A stretch of 50,814 nt of DNA from an uncultured Ruminococcus sp. (lineage in GTDB: Bacteria > Bacillota > Clostridia > Oscillospirales > Acutalibacteraceae): positions 1 through 50,814 of the forward strand of contig CADCKR010000005.1 in assembly GCA_902802105.1 (NCBI GenBank), read 5' to 3'. Positions 26,700 through 33,382 of this stretch are shown here, in pieces (position 1 is the first letter of the stretch; each line of letters starts with the position of its first letter). The notes below the pieces were generated by a model that worked only from the letters and a program-made list of their open reading frames with translations, ran no database searches and was not told the origin of the DNA. The position numbers were made by a program, and so were the translations under genes.

Positions 26700-26709
26700 T
26701 ACACTTACC

Positions 26710-27570
26710 TCACTGCACATTAGCTTTCAGATAGTCTGCCCATATCTTGCAGCCCTCATCCGTAAAGTGAAGACCCATTCCGTTGGGGTTATCGTCTGTG
26801 GGCGGGTCGCCGCAGTATTCGTATACAAGGTCGCCGTTTTCATCCGATACGGCAGAGTATACATCAAGATATTTATATCCCTTTTCTGCGCAAACCTCTT
26901 TAAGCTTTTCGTCAAAGGCTCTGATATTGTCATTGTTAAGATCGCCAAGTGAACTGTTGCTTACCATAGGAGTAACGGATTCTATATATATGACCGAATC
27001 CGGACACTTCTCTGCAAGCTTGTCAGTGACTGTTTTCATAGCGTCTATCGTGTCGTCTACACCGTAAAGGCCGATATCGTTCATGCCCATCATCACAAAT
27101 ATCTTTTTGGGTTTAAGACGCTCAACGCCGTCAAAGATAGTGACCTTCTCGCCGTTATATACCGGATGGACGTTATCCTCGTGGTCGATATCCCAAAGCG
27201 AATTGTTATAGCCAAGGCTGCCGGCACACAGGAACACAGTTTCGCCAAGATCGCCGTTATCGGCATAGTATGAGAGCTTTAATGTAACACTGTCACCGAT
27301 GAACACGGCGTCATTGAACCAGCTTGCATCAACAGGCGTACCTGCCGGCTGAGATTCGGCGGAGCTTTCATCTGATGTTTCCGTACTCTGCTCTGCATTG
27401 CTCTGTTCCACGGAGCTTTCCTCCTCAGACTGCTGCACAGCTGATTCCTCCGCAGCGGATGACTGTGGTGTGTCTGATGCTTTGGTATTGCCGGAGCCAC
27501 CCGAAGAGCAGCCTCCGACCAAAGCCGCCGCAAGGATAACAGCAGACAATAATATTGCCTTATATTTCAT
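26710..27570 (-). CDS. SGNH/GDSL-hydrolase lipoprotein (paralogue)
   Basis: 286 residues. Lipobox ALVGGC, a Ser/Glu-rich linker of about 60 residues, then an SGNH domain beginning DASWFNDAVFIGDSVTLKL. GDS, AGSLGYN, MGMNDIG and GLHFTDEGC blocks are all intact. It is closely similar to the downstream paralogue across the whole catalytic domain, showing a tandem duplication. Start 27570 has GGAGG 7 bp upstream. It is the first gene of the acylation operon, behind the promoter at 27661-27689. Confidence 0.85.
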   Translation of the reverse strand: MKYKAILLSAVILAAALVGGCSSGGSGNTKASDTPQSSAAEESAVQQSEEESSVEQSNAEQSTETSDESSAESQPAGTPVDASWFNDAVFIGDSVTLKLSYYADNGDLGETVFLCAGSLGYNNSLWDIDHEDNVHPVYNGEKVTIFDGVERLKPKKIFVMMGMNDIGLYGVDDTIDAMKTVTDKLAEKCPDSVIYIESVTPMVSNSSLGDLNNDNIRAFDEKLKEVCAEKGYKYLDVYSAVSDENGDLVYEYCGDPPTDDNPNGMGLHFTDEGCKIWADYLKANVQ

Positions 27571-27660
27571 TTCAATACCTCCATTTAGCAATTATCAGTA
27601 TACAACACACAAAATATCTGCCGGCAAATATCTTTATTATTACCGGCCGGACAACTATAT

Positions 27661-27689
27661 ATTTTACCGCTTGAACACCCTGTTGTCAA
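27661..27689 (-). promoter_or_regulatory. Promoter of the O-acylation operon
   Basis: On the minus strand a perfect TTGACA (27684-27689), 17 bp, TAAAAT (27661-27666). About 90 bp of leader precede the first SGNH gene and contain a CCGGCCGG/CCGGC pairing (27615-27650). Confidence 0.75.
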
Positions 27690-27749
27690 CATAAATTCGC
27701 CGCCAAACGACTGTTTTTTACATAAAGATACAAGCAAATATCAAACCGA

Positions 27750-27985
27750 TTATTTTTCAAATGATCTTATCCAGTCAAGAATACTGTCATATCCTGCTTT
27801 TCCGGAAGCAGCTGCAAGACCAAGATGTACAATATCCTCGTCAGAGGGTGAAATATGTATGCCATTCATTTCAAAAAAGGTAAGCATAACATACATACCT
27901 GATCTCTGACACCGGCATCGCCGCCTGTCTCCTGTGCTATGAGCTGATGCATCAGCAGCACTTTTTCCTGACTGAATTTTATCAT
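27750..27985 (-). pseudogene. Broken Doc (death-on-curing, Fic-fold) toxin
   Basis: An N-terminal part starting at 27985 reads MIKFSQEKVLLMHQLIAQ then ETGGDAGVRDQ, as in Doc toxins, and then leaves frame and stops at 27866. In another frame the same DNA continues GMYVMLTFFEMNGIHISP and ends at 27750 with a Doc-like C-terminus. The middle, including the Fic motif HxFxxGNxR region that should precede GMYVML, is missing: about 50 codons have been deleted with a frame change near 27895-27905. The toxin cannot be active. Family assignment is from recall of the Doc pattern. Confidence 0.8.
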
Positions 27986-28077
27986 TTTGCCAGCTCCTCA
28001 AATGCTTTGTGATATTTTTCAAGAATATGCTTTGAGATCAGCTCAATAATACTCTTTGCATAGTCTTTTTCACTCAT
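27982..28077 (-). CDS. Small antitoxin-like protein (31 aa) upstream of broken Doc
   Basis: Reads MSEKDYAKSIIELISK, then HILEKYHKAFEELAK, a short amphipathic helix. Its stop overlaps the Doc start as ATGA, the usual toxin-antitoxin coupling. It may be a complete short antitoxin, or the C-terminal remnant of a longer Phd-type one, since Phd neutralises Doc with a C-terminal helix. It lies 20 bp after queA and may be read from the queA message. Confidence 0.55.
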   Translation of the reverse strand: MSEKDYAKSIIELISKHILEKYHKAFEELAK

Positions 28078-28097
28078 TTTTCTATCTTCCGATTCGT

Positions 28098-29123
28098 TCA
28101 GACGATCAAAGTGCAGTCCCCGAAGCTAAAAAATCTGTACCTTTCTCTGACAGCAGTTTTGTATGCGTTCATAATATTATCAAAGCCCGCAAAAGCCGAT
28201 ACAAGCATTATAAGGGTGCTTTCCGGAAGATGAAAGTTTGTGATAAGGCCGTCTATCACCTCAAATTTGAAGCCGGGATAGATAAAAATATCCGTCCATC
28301 CCTCGCTTGCCTTTATGCAGCCCTCTTTTTTTGCGACTGTTTCAAGGGTGCGGCAGCTTGTTGTTCCTACAGAAATGACACGGCCGCCGTTTTTCTTGGT
28401 CTCGTTTATAAGGCGGGCTGTTTTTTCGCTCATTTCATAATGTTCGGAATGCATCTTATGCTTTGTCACATCATCGACCTTTACGGGTCTGAACGTGCCA
28501 AGACCTACATGAAGAGTAACAAAGCCTATCTTAACGCCTTTTTCCTCCGCTTTTCTGAGCAGCTCCCTTGTAAAGTGCAGACCGGCTGTAGGAGCAGCTG
28601 CGGAGCCTCTTTCGCGGCTGTACACTGTCTGATAGCGTTCCTGATCCTTCAGCTTTTCGTGAATGTACGGCGGCAGCGGCATCTGTCCAAGCCTGTCAAG
28701 CGCCTCATAAAAATTACCCTCACATTCAAAATCAACAATGCGGTTGCCGTCGTCTGTAACGTCAGCGACCCTGCAGGTCATAATACCGTCACCAAAAACA
28801 AATTCCGCGCCGGGCTTTGCTTTTCGGCCCGGTTTTGTAAGTGTCTCCCAGCGGTTTCCGCTTATATTGCGCAGGAGCAGAAATTCCACATTTGCGCCTG
28901 TTTCCTTTTTCCTGCCGAAAAGCCTTGCGGGAAGCACTCTCGAATCATTGAGTATCAGGCAGTCGCCTTCACGGAGATGGTCAAGTATATCATAAAAATG
29001 CTCATGCGAAATCTCGCCGGTCTTTCTGTCAAGAACAAGCATTCTCGAACTGTCGCGCGGTTCAGCCGGAGTCTGTGCGATAAGCTCTTCCGGCAGATCA
29101 TAATAAAAGTCACTTGTTTTCAT
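28098..29123 (-). CDS. queA: tRNA preQ1(34) S-adenosylmethionine ribosyltransferase-isomerase
   Basis: 341 residues of normal QueA length. [20 protein letters not shown] at the start, [18 protein letters not shown], then [10 protein letters not shown] and [10 protein letters not shown] are family signatures. It moves the ribosyl part of SAM onto preQ1 in tRNA to make epoxyqueuosine. The rest of the queuosine pathway (tgt, queG/queH) is not adjacent. AAAGGAT precedes the ATG. The toxin-antitoxin remnant follows after 20 bp. Confidence 0.95.
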   Translation of the reverse strand: MKTSDFYYDLPEELIAQTPAEPRDSSRMLVLDRKTGEISHEHFYDILDHLREGDCLILNDSRVLPARLFGRKKETGANVEFLLLRNISGNRWETLTKPGRKAKPGAEFVFGDGIMTCRVADVTDDGNRIVDFECEGNFYEALDRLGQMPLPPYIHEKLKDQERYQTVYSRERGSAAAPTAGLHFTRELLRKAEEKGVKIGFVTLHVGLGTFRPVKVDDVTKHKMHSEHYEMSEKTARLINETKKNGGRVISVGTTSCRTLETVAKKEGCIKASEGWTDIFIYPGFKFEVIDGLITNFHLPESTLIMLVSAFAGFDNIMNAYKTAVRERYRFFSFGDCTLIV

Positions 29124-29166
29124 GGGGATTATCCTTTCTCACCTTTATCTTTCATACATAATAACC

Positions 29167-29194
29167 ATTATACACATACGCATCCAAAATGCAA
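29167..29194 (-). promoter_or_regulatory. Promoter of queA
   Basis: On the minus strand TTGCAT (29189-29194), 16 bp, TATAAT (29167-29172), about 43 bp before the queA start. Confidence 0.6.
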
Positions 29195-29228
29195 GCCTGA
29201 AACAAAAAAGATCACGGAAGGCATAACA

Positions 29229-29325
29229 TAAATCAGCGGCGTTAGTTTTTTGGTGTTGCTCATTTATGCTCATTACTTAATTCAGCTTTCGGGGGGGACT
29301 TCCGCTTGAAAGTCCCCCCGACTAA
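29229..29325. repeat. Mosaic intergenic repeat, island 3
   Basis: CGGCGTTAGTTTTTTGGTGT (29236-29255) recurs at 31632-31651. It is joined to a very strong hairpin (GGGGGGACTT pairing AAGTCCCCCC, about 29290-29317) whose left arm resembles GGGACTTTC at 468-480. No gene is seen in 29195-29359. Confidence 0.65.
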
Positions 29326-29359
29326 GGAAATAATATATAATGCTGATAATGAAAGCAGT

Positions 29360-29731
29360 TTAATCAATAACGATCATAAGGTGCGGCAATCTATCCGAAA
29401 TGGATATCCTTACTTTTTTGCCCTGATAAAACTTTCTGCAGCTCCGTGTTCCCTTCATTGAGATCTTGTTGAAAGTTTTTCCCATATATGTATATTCCAC
29501 GACAGGAAAATACCAGCCTGCCTCCTCGCCGTCACCGCAGCCCGGATATATATACTTCCGCAAAGACGGCGGCAGGCTCGTAACAACATCAGTAACAACT
29601 CCCTTTCCGGAAATCGTATAGCAAATTCTCGGCTTGTCGCTTTTTAAGCTTTTGTAGCCTGCAACACCCATAACAACAAAAATAACAGCAATGAATAACA
29701 ATATGAATATAAAATTCAACGCTGATGACAT
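29360..29731 (-). CDS. Small membrane-anchored protein, DUF3592-like
   Basis: 123 residues: an N-terminal helix (ALNFIFILLFIAVIFVVMGV) and an outer beta-rich domain with WYFPVVEYTYMGKTF, GKKVRISISDRLPH, which resembles DUF3592 proteins. Function unknown. Start 29731 (MSSALNF) has AGAGGTG upstream; longer frames reach 29785 but would run through the pckA terminator hairpin. It stands alone between repeat island 3 and pckA. Confidence 0.6.
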   Translation of the reverse strand: MSSALNFIFILLFIAVIFVVMGVAGYKSLKSDKPRICYTISGKGVVTDVVTSLPPSLRKYIYPGCGDGEEAGWYFPVVEYTYMGKTFNKISMKGTRSCRKFYQGKKVRISISDRLPHLMIVID

Positions 29732-29754
29732 ACGCCGCACCTCTTTCCGCATTA

Positions 29755-29795
29755 TAGAAAATCTGTCCGATGCCTGTAAAGACACCGGACAGTTA
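29755..29795 (-). terminator. Terminator of pckA
   Basis: CTGTCCG (29763-29769) pairs with CGGACAG (29786-29792). On the minus strand it is followed by ATTTTCT, about 30 bp after the pckA stop. Confidence 0.6.
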
Positions 29796-29822
29796 AAAGC
29801 CTGATCAAGCTGTTTTGTTATA

Positions 29823-31436
29823 TCATACCTTCGGGCCTGCTGCTACAAGAGCCTTGCCTGCCTCGTTGGTCTCATACTTCTTGAAGTTCTTGACGAATCT
29901 TGAAGCAAGATCCTTTGCTTTCTCGTCCCATACTGCGGGATCTGAATATGTATCTCTGGGGTCAAGAATGCCTGTGTCAACGCCCGGAAGCTCTGTGGGT
30001 ACCTCGAAATCGAAGTAAGGGATCTTCTTTGTGGGAGCATCCTTGATAGAGCCGTTGAGAATAGCGTCGATGATACCTCTTGTATCCTTGATCGTGATCC
30101 TCTTGCCTGTGCCGTTCCAGCCTGTGTTTACAAGATAAGCCTTAGCGCCGCTCTTTTCCATTTTCTTTACAAGCTCCTCGGCATACTTTGTCGGATGGAG
30201 CTCAAGGAAAGCCTGACCGAAGCAAGCAGAGAATGTGGGAGTAGGCTCTGTGATGCCGCGCTCTGTACCTGCAAGCTTAGCTGTGAAGCCTGAGAGGAAG
30301 TAATACTGTGTCTGCTCAGGTGTAAGAACAGATACAGGCGGAAGAACGCCGAATGCATCAGCGGAGAGGAAGATCACATTATCGGCAGCAGGGCCGGATG
30401 AGATCTTGTTTACATTCTTAACTATCTTCTCGATATGCTCGATAGGATAAGAAACACGTGTGTTCTCTGTAACGCTCTTGTCGTCGAAGTCGATCTTGCC
30501 GTCAGCATCAACAGTAACGTTTTCAAGGAGAGCATTTCTCTTGATAGCGTTGAAGATGTCAGGCTCGCTGTCCTTATCAAGGCCGATCACCTTTGCATAG
30601 CAGCCGCCCTCAAAGTTGAATACGCCGTTATCGTCCCATCCGTGCTCGTCATCACCGATAAGAAGACGCTTCGGATCTGTAGAAAGAGTGGTCTTGCCTG
30701 TACCTGAAAGGCCGAAGAAGATAGCTGTGTGTTCGCCGTTCATGTCGGTATTTGCAGAGCAGTGCATTGAAGCCATGCCCTGGAGAGGCAGGAAGTAGTT
30801 CATCATAGAGAACATACCCTTCTTCATCTCGCCGCCGTACCATGTATTGAGGATCACCTGCTCACGGCTTGAAACATTGAAGAGAACAGCTGTTTCGGAG
30901 TTAAGGCCAAGCTCCTTATAGTTTTCTACCTTAGCCTTTGAAGCTGTATATACAACGAAGTCAGGCTCAAAGCTCTCCTGCTCCTCAGCTGTGGGCTTGA
31001 TGAACATATTTTCTACAAAGTGAGCCTGCCATGCCACCTCCATAATGAAGCGGACAGCCATGCGTGAATCCTTGTTTGCGCCGCAGAAAGCATCTACTAC
31101 ATAGAGCTTCTTGCCTGAAAGCTCTTTGAGTGCCAGAGCCTTGCAGGCACTCCATGCTTCCTCGCTTGCAGGATGGTTGTCGTTGGGATATTCAGGTGTT
31201 GTCCACCATACAGTATCCTTTGACTTTTCATCCATAACGATAAATTTATCCTTGGGTGAACGTCCGGTATAGATACCTGTCATTACGTTAACTGCTCCAA
31301 GCTCGGTGACCTGTCCTTTTTCGTAGCCTTCAAGTGAAGGATCTGTCTCATCCTTGAAGAGCTGCTCATAAGAAGGATTATAAACTATTTCCTTCACATC
31401 GCTGATACCGTATTTGGTAACGTCAATATTTGCCAT
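29823..31436 (-). CDS. pckA: Phosphoenolpyruvate carboxykinase (ATP)
   Basis: 537 residues. [14 protein letters not shown] is the kinase P-loop; [25 protein letters not shown] holds the metal-binding Asp and family signature; [17 protein letters not shown] and NPRDTY-like [12 protein letters not shown] regions fit the ATP type. It interconverts oxaloacetate and PEP. In rumen/gut anaerobes it often runs toward oxaloacetate to make succinate with ATP gain (family knowledge). Start 31436 ([10 protein letters not shown]) has AAGGGG 8 bp upstream; a longer frame back to 31487 is not supported. Confidence 0.95.
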   Translation of the reverse strand: MANIDVTKYGISDVKEIVYNPSYEQLFKDETDPSLEGYEKGQVTELGAVNVMTGIYTGRSPKDKFIVMDEKSKDTVWWTTPEYPNDNHPASEEAWSACKALALKELSGKKLYVVDAFCGANKDSRMAVRFIMEVAWQAHFVENMFIKPTAEEQESFEPDFVVYTASKAKVENYKELGLNSETAVLFNVSSREQVILNTWYGGEMKKGMFSMMNYFLPLQGMASMHCSANTDMNGEHTAIFFGLSGTGKTTLSTDPKRLLIGDDEHGWDDNGVFNFEGGCYAKVIGLDKDSEPDIFNAIKRNALLENVTVDADGKIDFDDKSVTENTRVSYPIEHIEKIVKNVNKISSGPAADNVIFLSADAFGVLPPVSVLTPEQTQYYFLSGFTAKLAGTERGITEPTPTFSACFGQAFLELHPTKYAEELVKKMEKSGAKAYLVNTGWNGTGKRITIKDTRGIIDAILNGSIKDAPTKKIPYFDFEVPTELPGVDTGILDPRDTYSDPAVWDEKAKDLASRFVKNFKKYETNEAGKALVAAGPKV

Positions 31437-31519
31437 TAAGATAACCCCTTTTCTTTTTAGCCGACAAAGCATCGTACCCACAGGCACATCAACGCATTGC
31501 CGTCCTTAATAACAATAAT

Positions 31520-31549
31520 ATAATACACTAAAAACAGTATATTTGTCAA
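31520..31549 (-). promoter_or_regulatory. Promoter of pckA
   Basis: On the minus strand a perfect TTGACA (31544-31549), 18 bp, TATTAT (31520-31525), with a leader of about 75 bp. Confidence 0.65.
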
Positions 31550-31568
31550 TACAACATCGAAAATATCC

Positions 31569-31863
31569 CGTGTCCGCTGCGGCAAGCTGCCGCCCCCGTG
31601 TCCGCTCCCGCTCCCTGCGAGTGTAAAACAACGGCGTTAGTTTTTTGGTGTCGCTCCTTCTTGCTCATTCGGCAGTCATTCCCGTAGAAGCAAGTGCATC
31701 AGCGATGCTTTGCAAAAACTTCTTTAGCAGACGCTTTTAACTCTACACTCCACACTCCTAACTCCTAACTAATTTTCTGGCGGCATTGACTAAGGTATGT
31801 GTTGAACAAGCAGATAATCGGGAGCGGCGGCTCGCCGGCGAATTGGGAGCGGCGTCTCGCCGG
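31569..31863. repeat. Mosaic intergenic repeat, island 4
   Basis: Inverted relative to island 2 with the same module order: GCGGCA-AGC-TGCCGC hairpin (31579-31593), GTGTCCGCTCC, ACACT-type segment with CGGCGTTAG (31620-31645), CTCCTTCTTGCTCATTCGGC, the 55-nt module (about 31670-31729), ACTCCACACTCCTAACTAA, then GTATGTGTTGAACAAG and two 25-bp hairpin units (31814-31838, 31839-31863). These units stop 7 bp short of the stop codon of the minus-strand gene at 31871. No gene lies in 31437-31870. Confidence 0.75.
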
Positions 31864-31870
31864 CGCTGAA

Positions 31871-33205
31871 CTACTGAACGATATCCGGAAGCTCAGTGTA
31901 GTCTATGTATATGCCGTCCTTGTTGAAAACGCTTGCGTTCAGATCATCGTCTACGGTTATGTCGTAGAACACCTTGTACTTTTCTTTCCTCTCGGTGACA
32001 GAGTAGCAGGTGAATGAGATCGTGAAGCTGCCTTTTCTGTAGGTCTTGAAGCTGAATGTATCCTCATAGGGAGCATAATTATCCGTCTTTGTAATGTCGG
32101 CTACAAGGTTGTCGCTTATCTCACAGCTCCATTTGCTGCCGGTCTCTGTTTTTCCAAGTGAAACCGAAAAGCTGCCTGTTACCTGCTTTGGCTCGGGAAG
32201 CTGCTTTTCCGTATAGCTGCCGTCCGACTGATTGACGGTATAATTCAGGTTCTTGTCAACGGTCACATCGTATGACAATTCATACTTCTCGCCGTTATAG
32301 GTGTTATACTCAAGACCGATGCTCGTTCTGCCGGCTGCCTTGGTCCTGAAATGGTATTCAAGGATCACGTATGTTTTCAGATCCTCCAGCGCAGCAGGCT
32401 TTTCTGCAACGTAATAATCAAGCACATCGCTGTCGGTGAAATTGCATTTCCAGAAATACGGAGAAGCTATCGGCGATCTGACGGTTATCACAAACTCTGT
32501 CGGTGTCTTGGGAAGAGTTTCGGATACAGTCAGGCTGTAATAGCCCTCTTTCAGCTGATCGTCATCGTCTGCGATCTTGATGCATATATCATATTCGCCT
32601 GCAGCGGTCGGACGCCATTTTATGTAATCAGCAGGACCGAAGCCGCTGAGAGTGCTCCATGTATATTCATCCTTGCGCTTGTAATAAAACGCGCAGTTTA
32701 CATTGCCGTAGCCGCCCTCGTGATCTGCACTCAGCTCCACCGTATTGCCGATCTGAATAAATGAAGTGCTGATATAAGGCCTGCCGATAAGCTCACGGGA
32801 AACTCTTACATTGAAGAACTTCCGACCTATAGTCTGACCGAACTTGATCTTTATGCATACCTCATAATCGCCCATAGTTGTCGGCGACCAGTTGTAATCC
32901 TGAACATCGCTGAAATCACTGAGCGTAAACCAGATGAAGCCCTTGGCTCTGAAAGAAAAAGAATATGTACACTTTGAAGGGTCTACGCCCTTGGGCGCCG
33001 CATGAAGCAGCACTGATCCTCCCTGAAATATCCTTTCCGCACTGATATATGAGTTATTGATCGAATCGTCATATTTCTGCGTAAGCGCATTCGCTGCAAG
33101 GTTATGGAGAGGCTCTGCGTTGACCGATACCCCTGCCGCAAAAACAAGCATTGCCGATATTATCAGTGTAAGCAGCCGTGTGACTATCTTATGTTTTCTT
33201 GTCAA
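31871..33205 (-). CDS. Secreted multi-domain protein, Y_Y_Y-like and chagasin (I42)-like repeats
   Basis: 444 residues. Signal peptide (LLTLIISAMLVFAAGVSVNA, cut after NAE region). Two domains of about 85 residues follow (about 50-135 and 136-225), each with a WSPTTMGDYEVCIKI / WRPTAAGEYDICIKI strand like Y_Y_Y or PKD-type modules. Two further domains of about 105 residues (about 226-335, 336-440) have KW-C, an Asp-rich loop and YELSYDVTVDKNLNY / YKVFYDITVDDDLNA ends, resembling inhibitor I42 folds. Binding rather than catalysis is likely. Start is TTG with GGAGG upstream. All domain names are by eye. Confidence 0.6.
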   Translation of the reverse strand: MTRKHKIVTRLLTLIISAMLVFAAGVSVNAEPLHNLAANALTQKYDDSINNSYISAERIFQGGSVLLHAAPKGVDPSKCTYSFSFRAKGFIWFTLSDFSDVQDYNWSPTTMGDYEVCIKIKFGQTIGRKFFNVRVSRELIGRPYISTSFIQIGNTVELSADHEGGYGNVNCAFYYKRKDEYTWSTLSGFGPADYIKWRPTAAGEYDICIKIADDDDQLKEGYYSLTVSETLPKTPTEFVITVRSPIASPYFWKCNFTDSDVLDYYVAEKPAALEDLKTYVILEYHFRTKAAGRTSIGLEYNTYNGEKYELSYDVTVDKNLNYTVNQSDGSYTEKQLPEPKQVTGSFSVSLGKTETGSKWSCEISDNLVADITKTDNYAPYEDTFSFKTYRKGSFTISFTCYSVTERKEKYKVFYDITVDDDLNASVFNKDGIYIDYTELPDIVQ

Positions 33206-33262
33206 TTCGTTTACCTCCGTACCTTTATTATTTATACAGTCTATTATAGCTGTACAATACTA

Positions 33263-33291
33263 TTATTATCATATAAAACAGCATCTGTCAA
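33263..33291 (-). promoter_or_regulatory. Promoter of the secreted protein, embedded in the alaS terminator
   Basis: On the minus strand TTGACA (33286-33291), 17 bp, TAATAA (33263-33268). The whole -35 box lies inside the left arm of the alaS terminator hairpin. Confidence 0.6.
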
Positions 33292-33320
33292 TATTTCAGG
33301 GAATAAATTGACAGATGCTG
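33270..33320 (-). terminator. Terminator of alaS
   Basis: CAGCATCTGTCAAT (33279-33292) and ATTGACAGATGCTG (33307-33320) are perfect 14-bp inverted arms around a 14-nt loop. On the minus strand the stem is followed by TTTTATATG. Confidence 0.8.
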
Positions 33321-33382
33321 ATATATTGGATATGCGATTTTGTATTATTTTTGTTGTACTTTGCAGTAATGCGGCAAGAATA

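Noticed and set aside
28056-29231. 391-codon open frame on the plus strand opposite queA
   Set aside because: No SD, no recognisable domain and composition of an antisense frame; queA on the other strand is a full, motif-complete gene.
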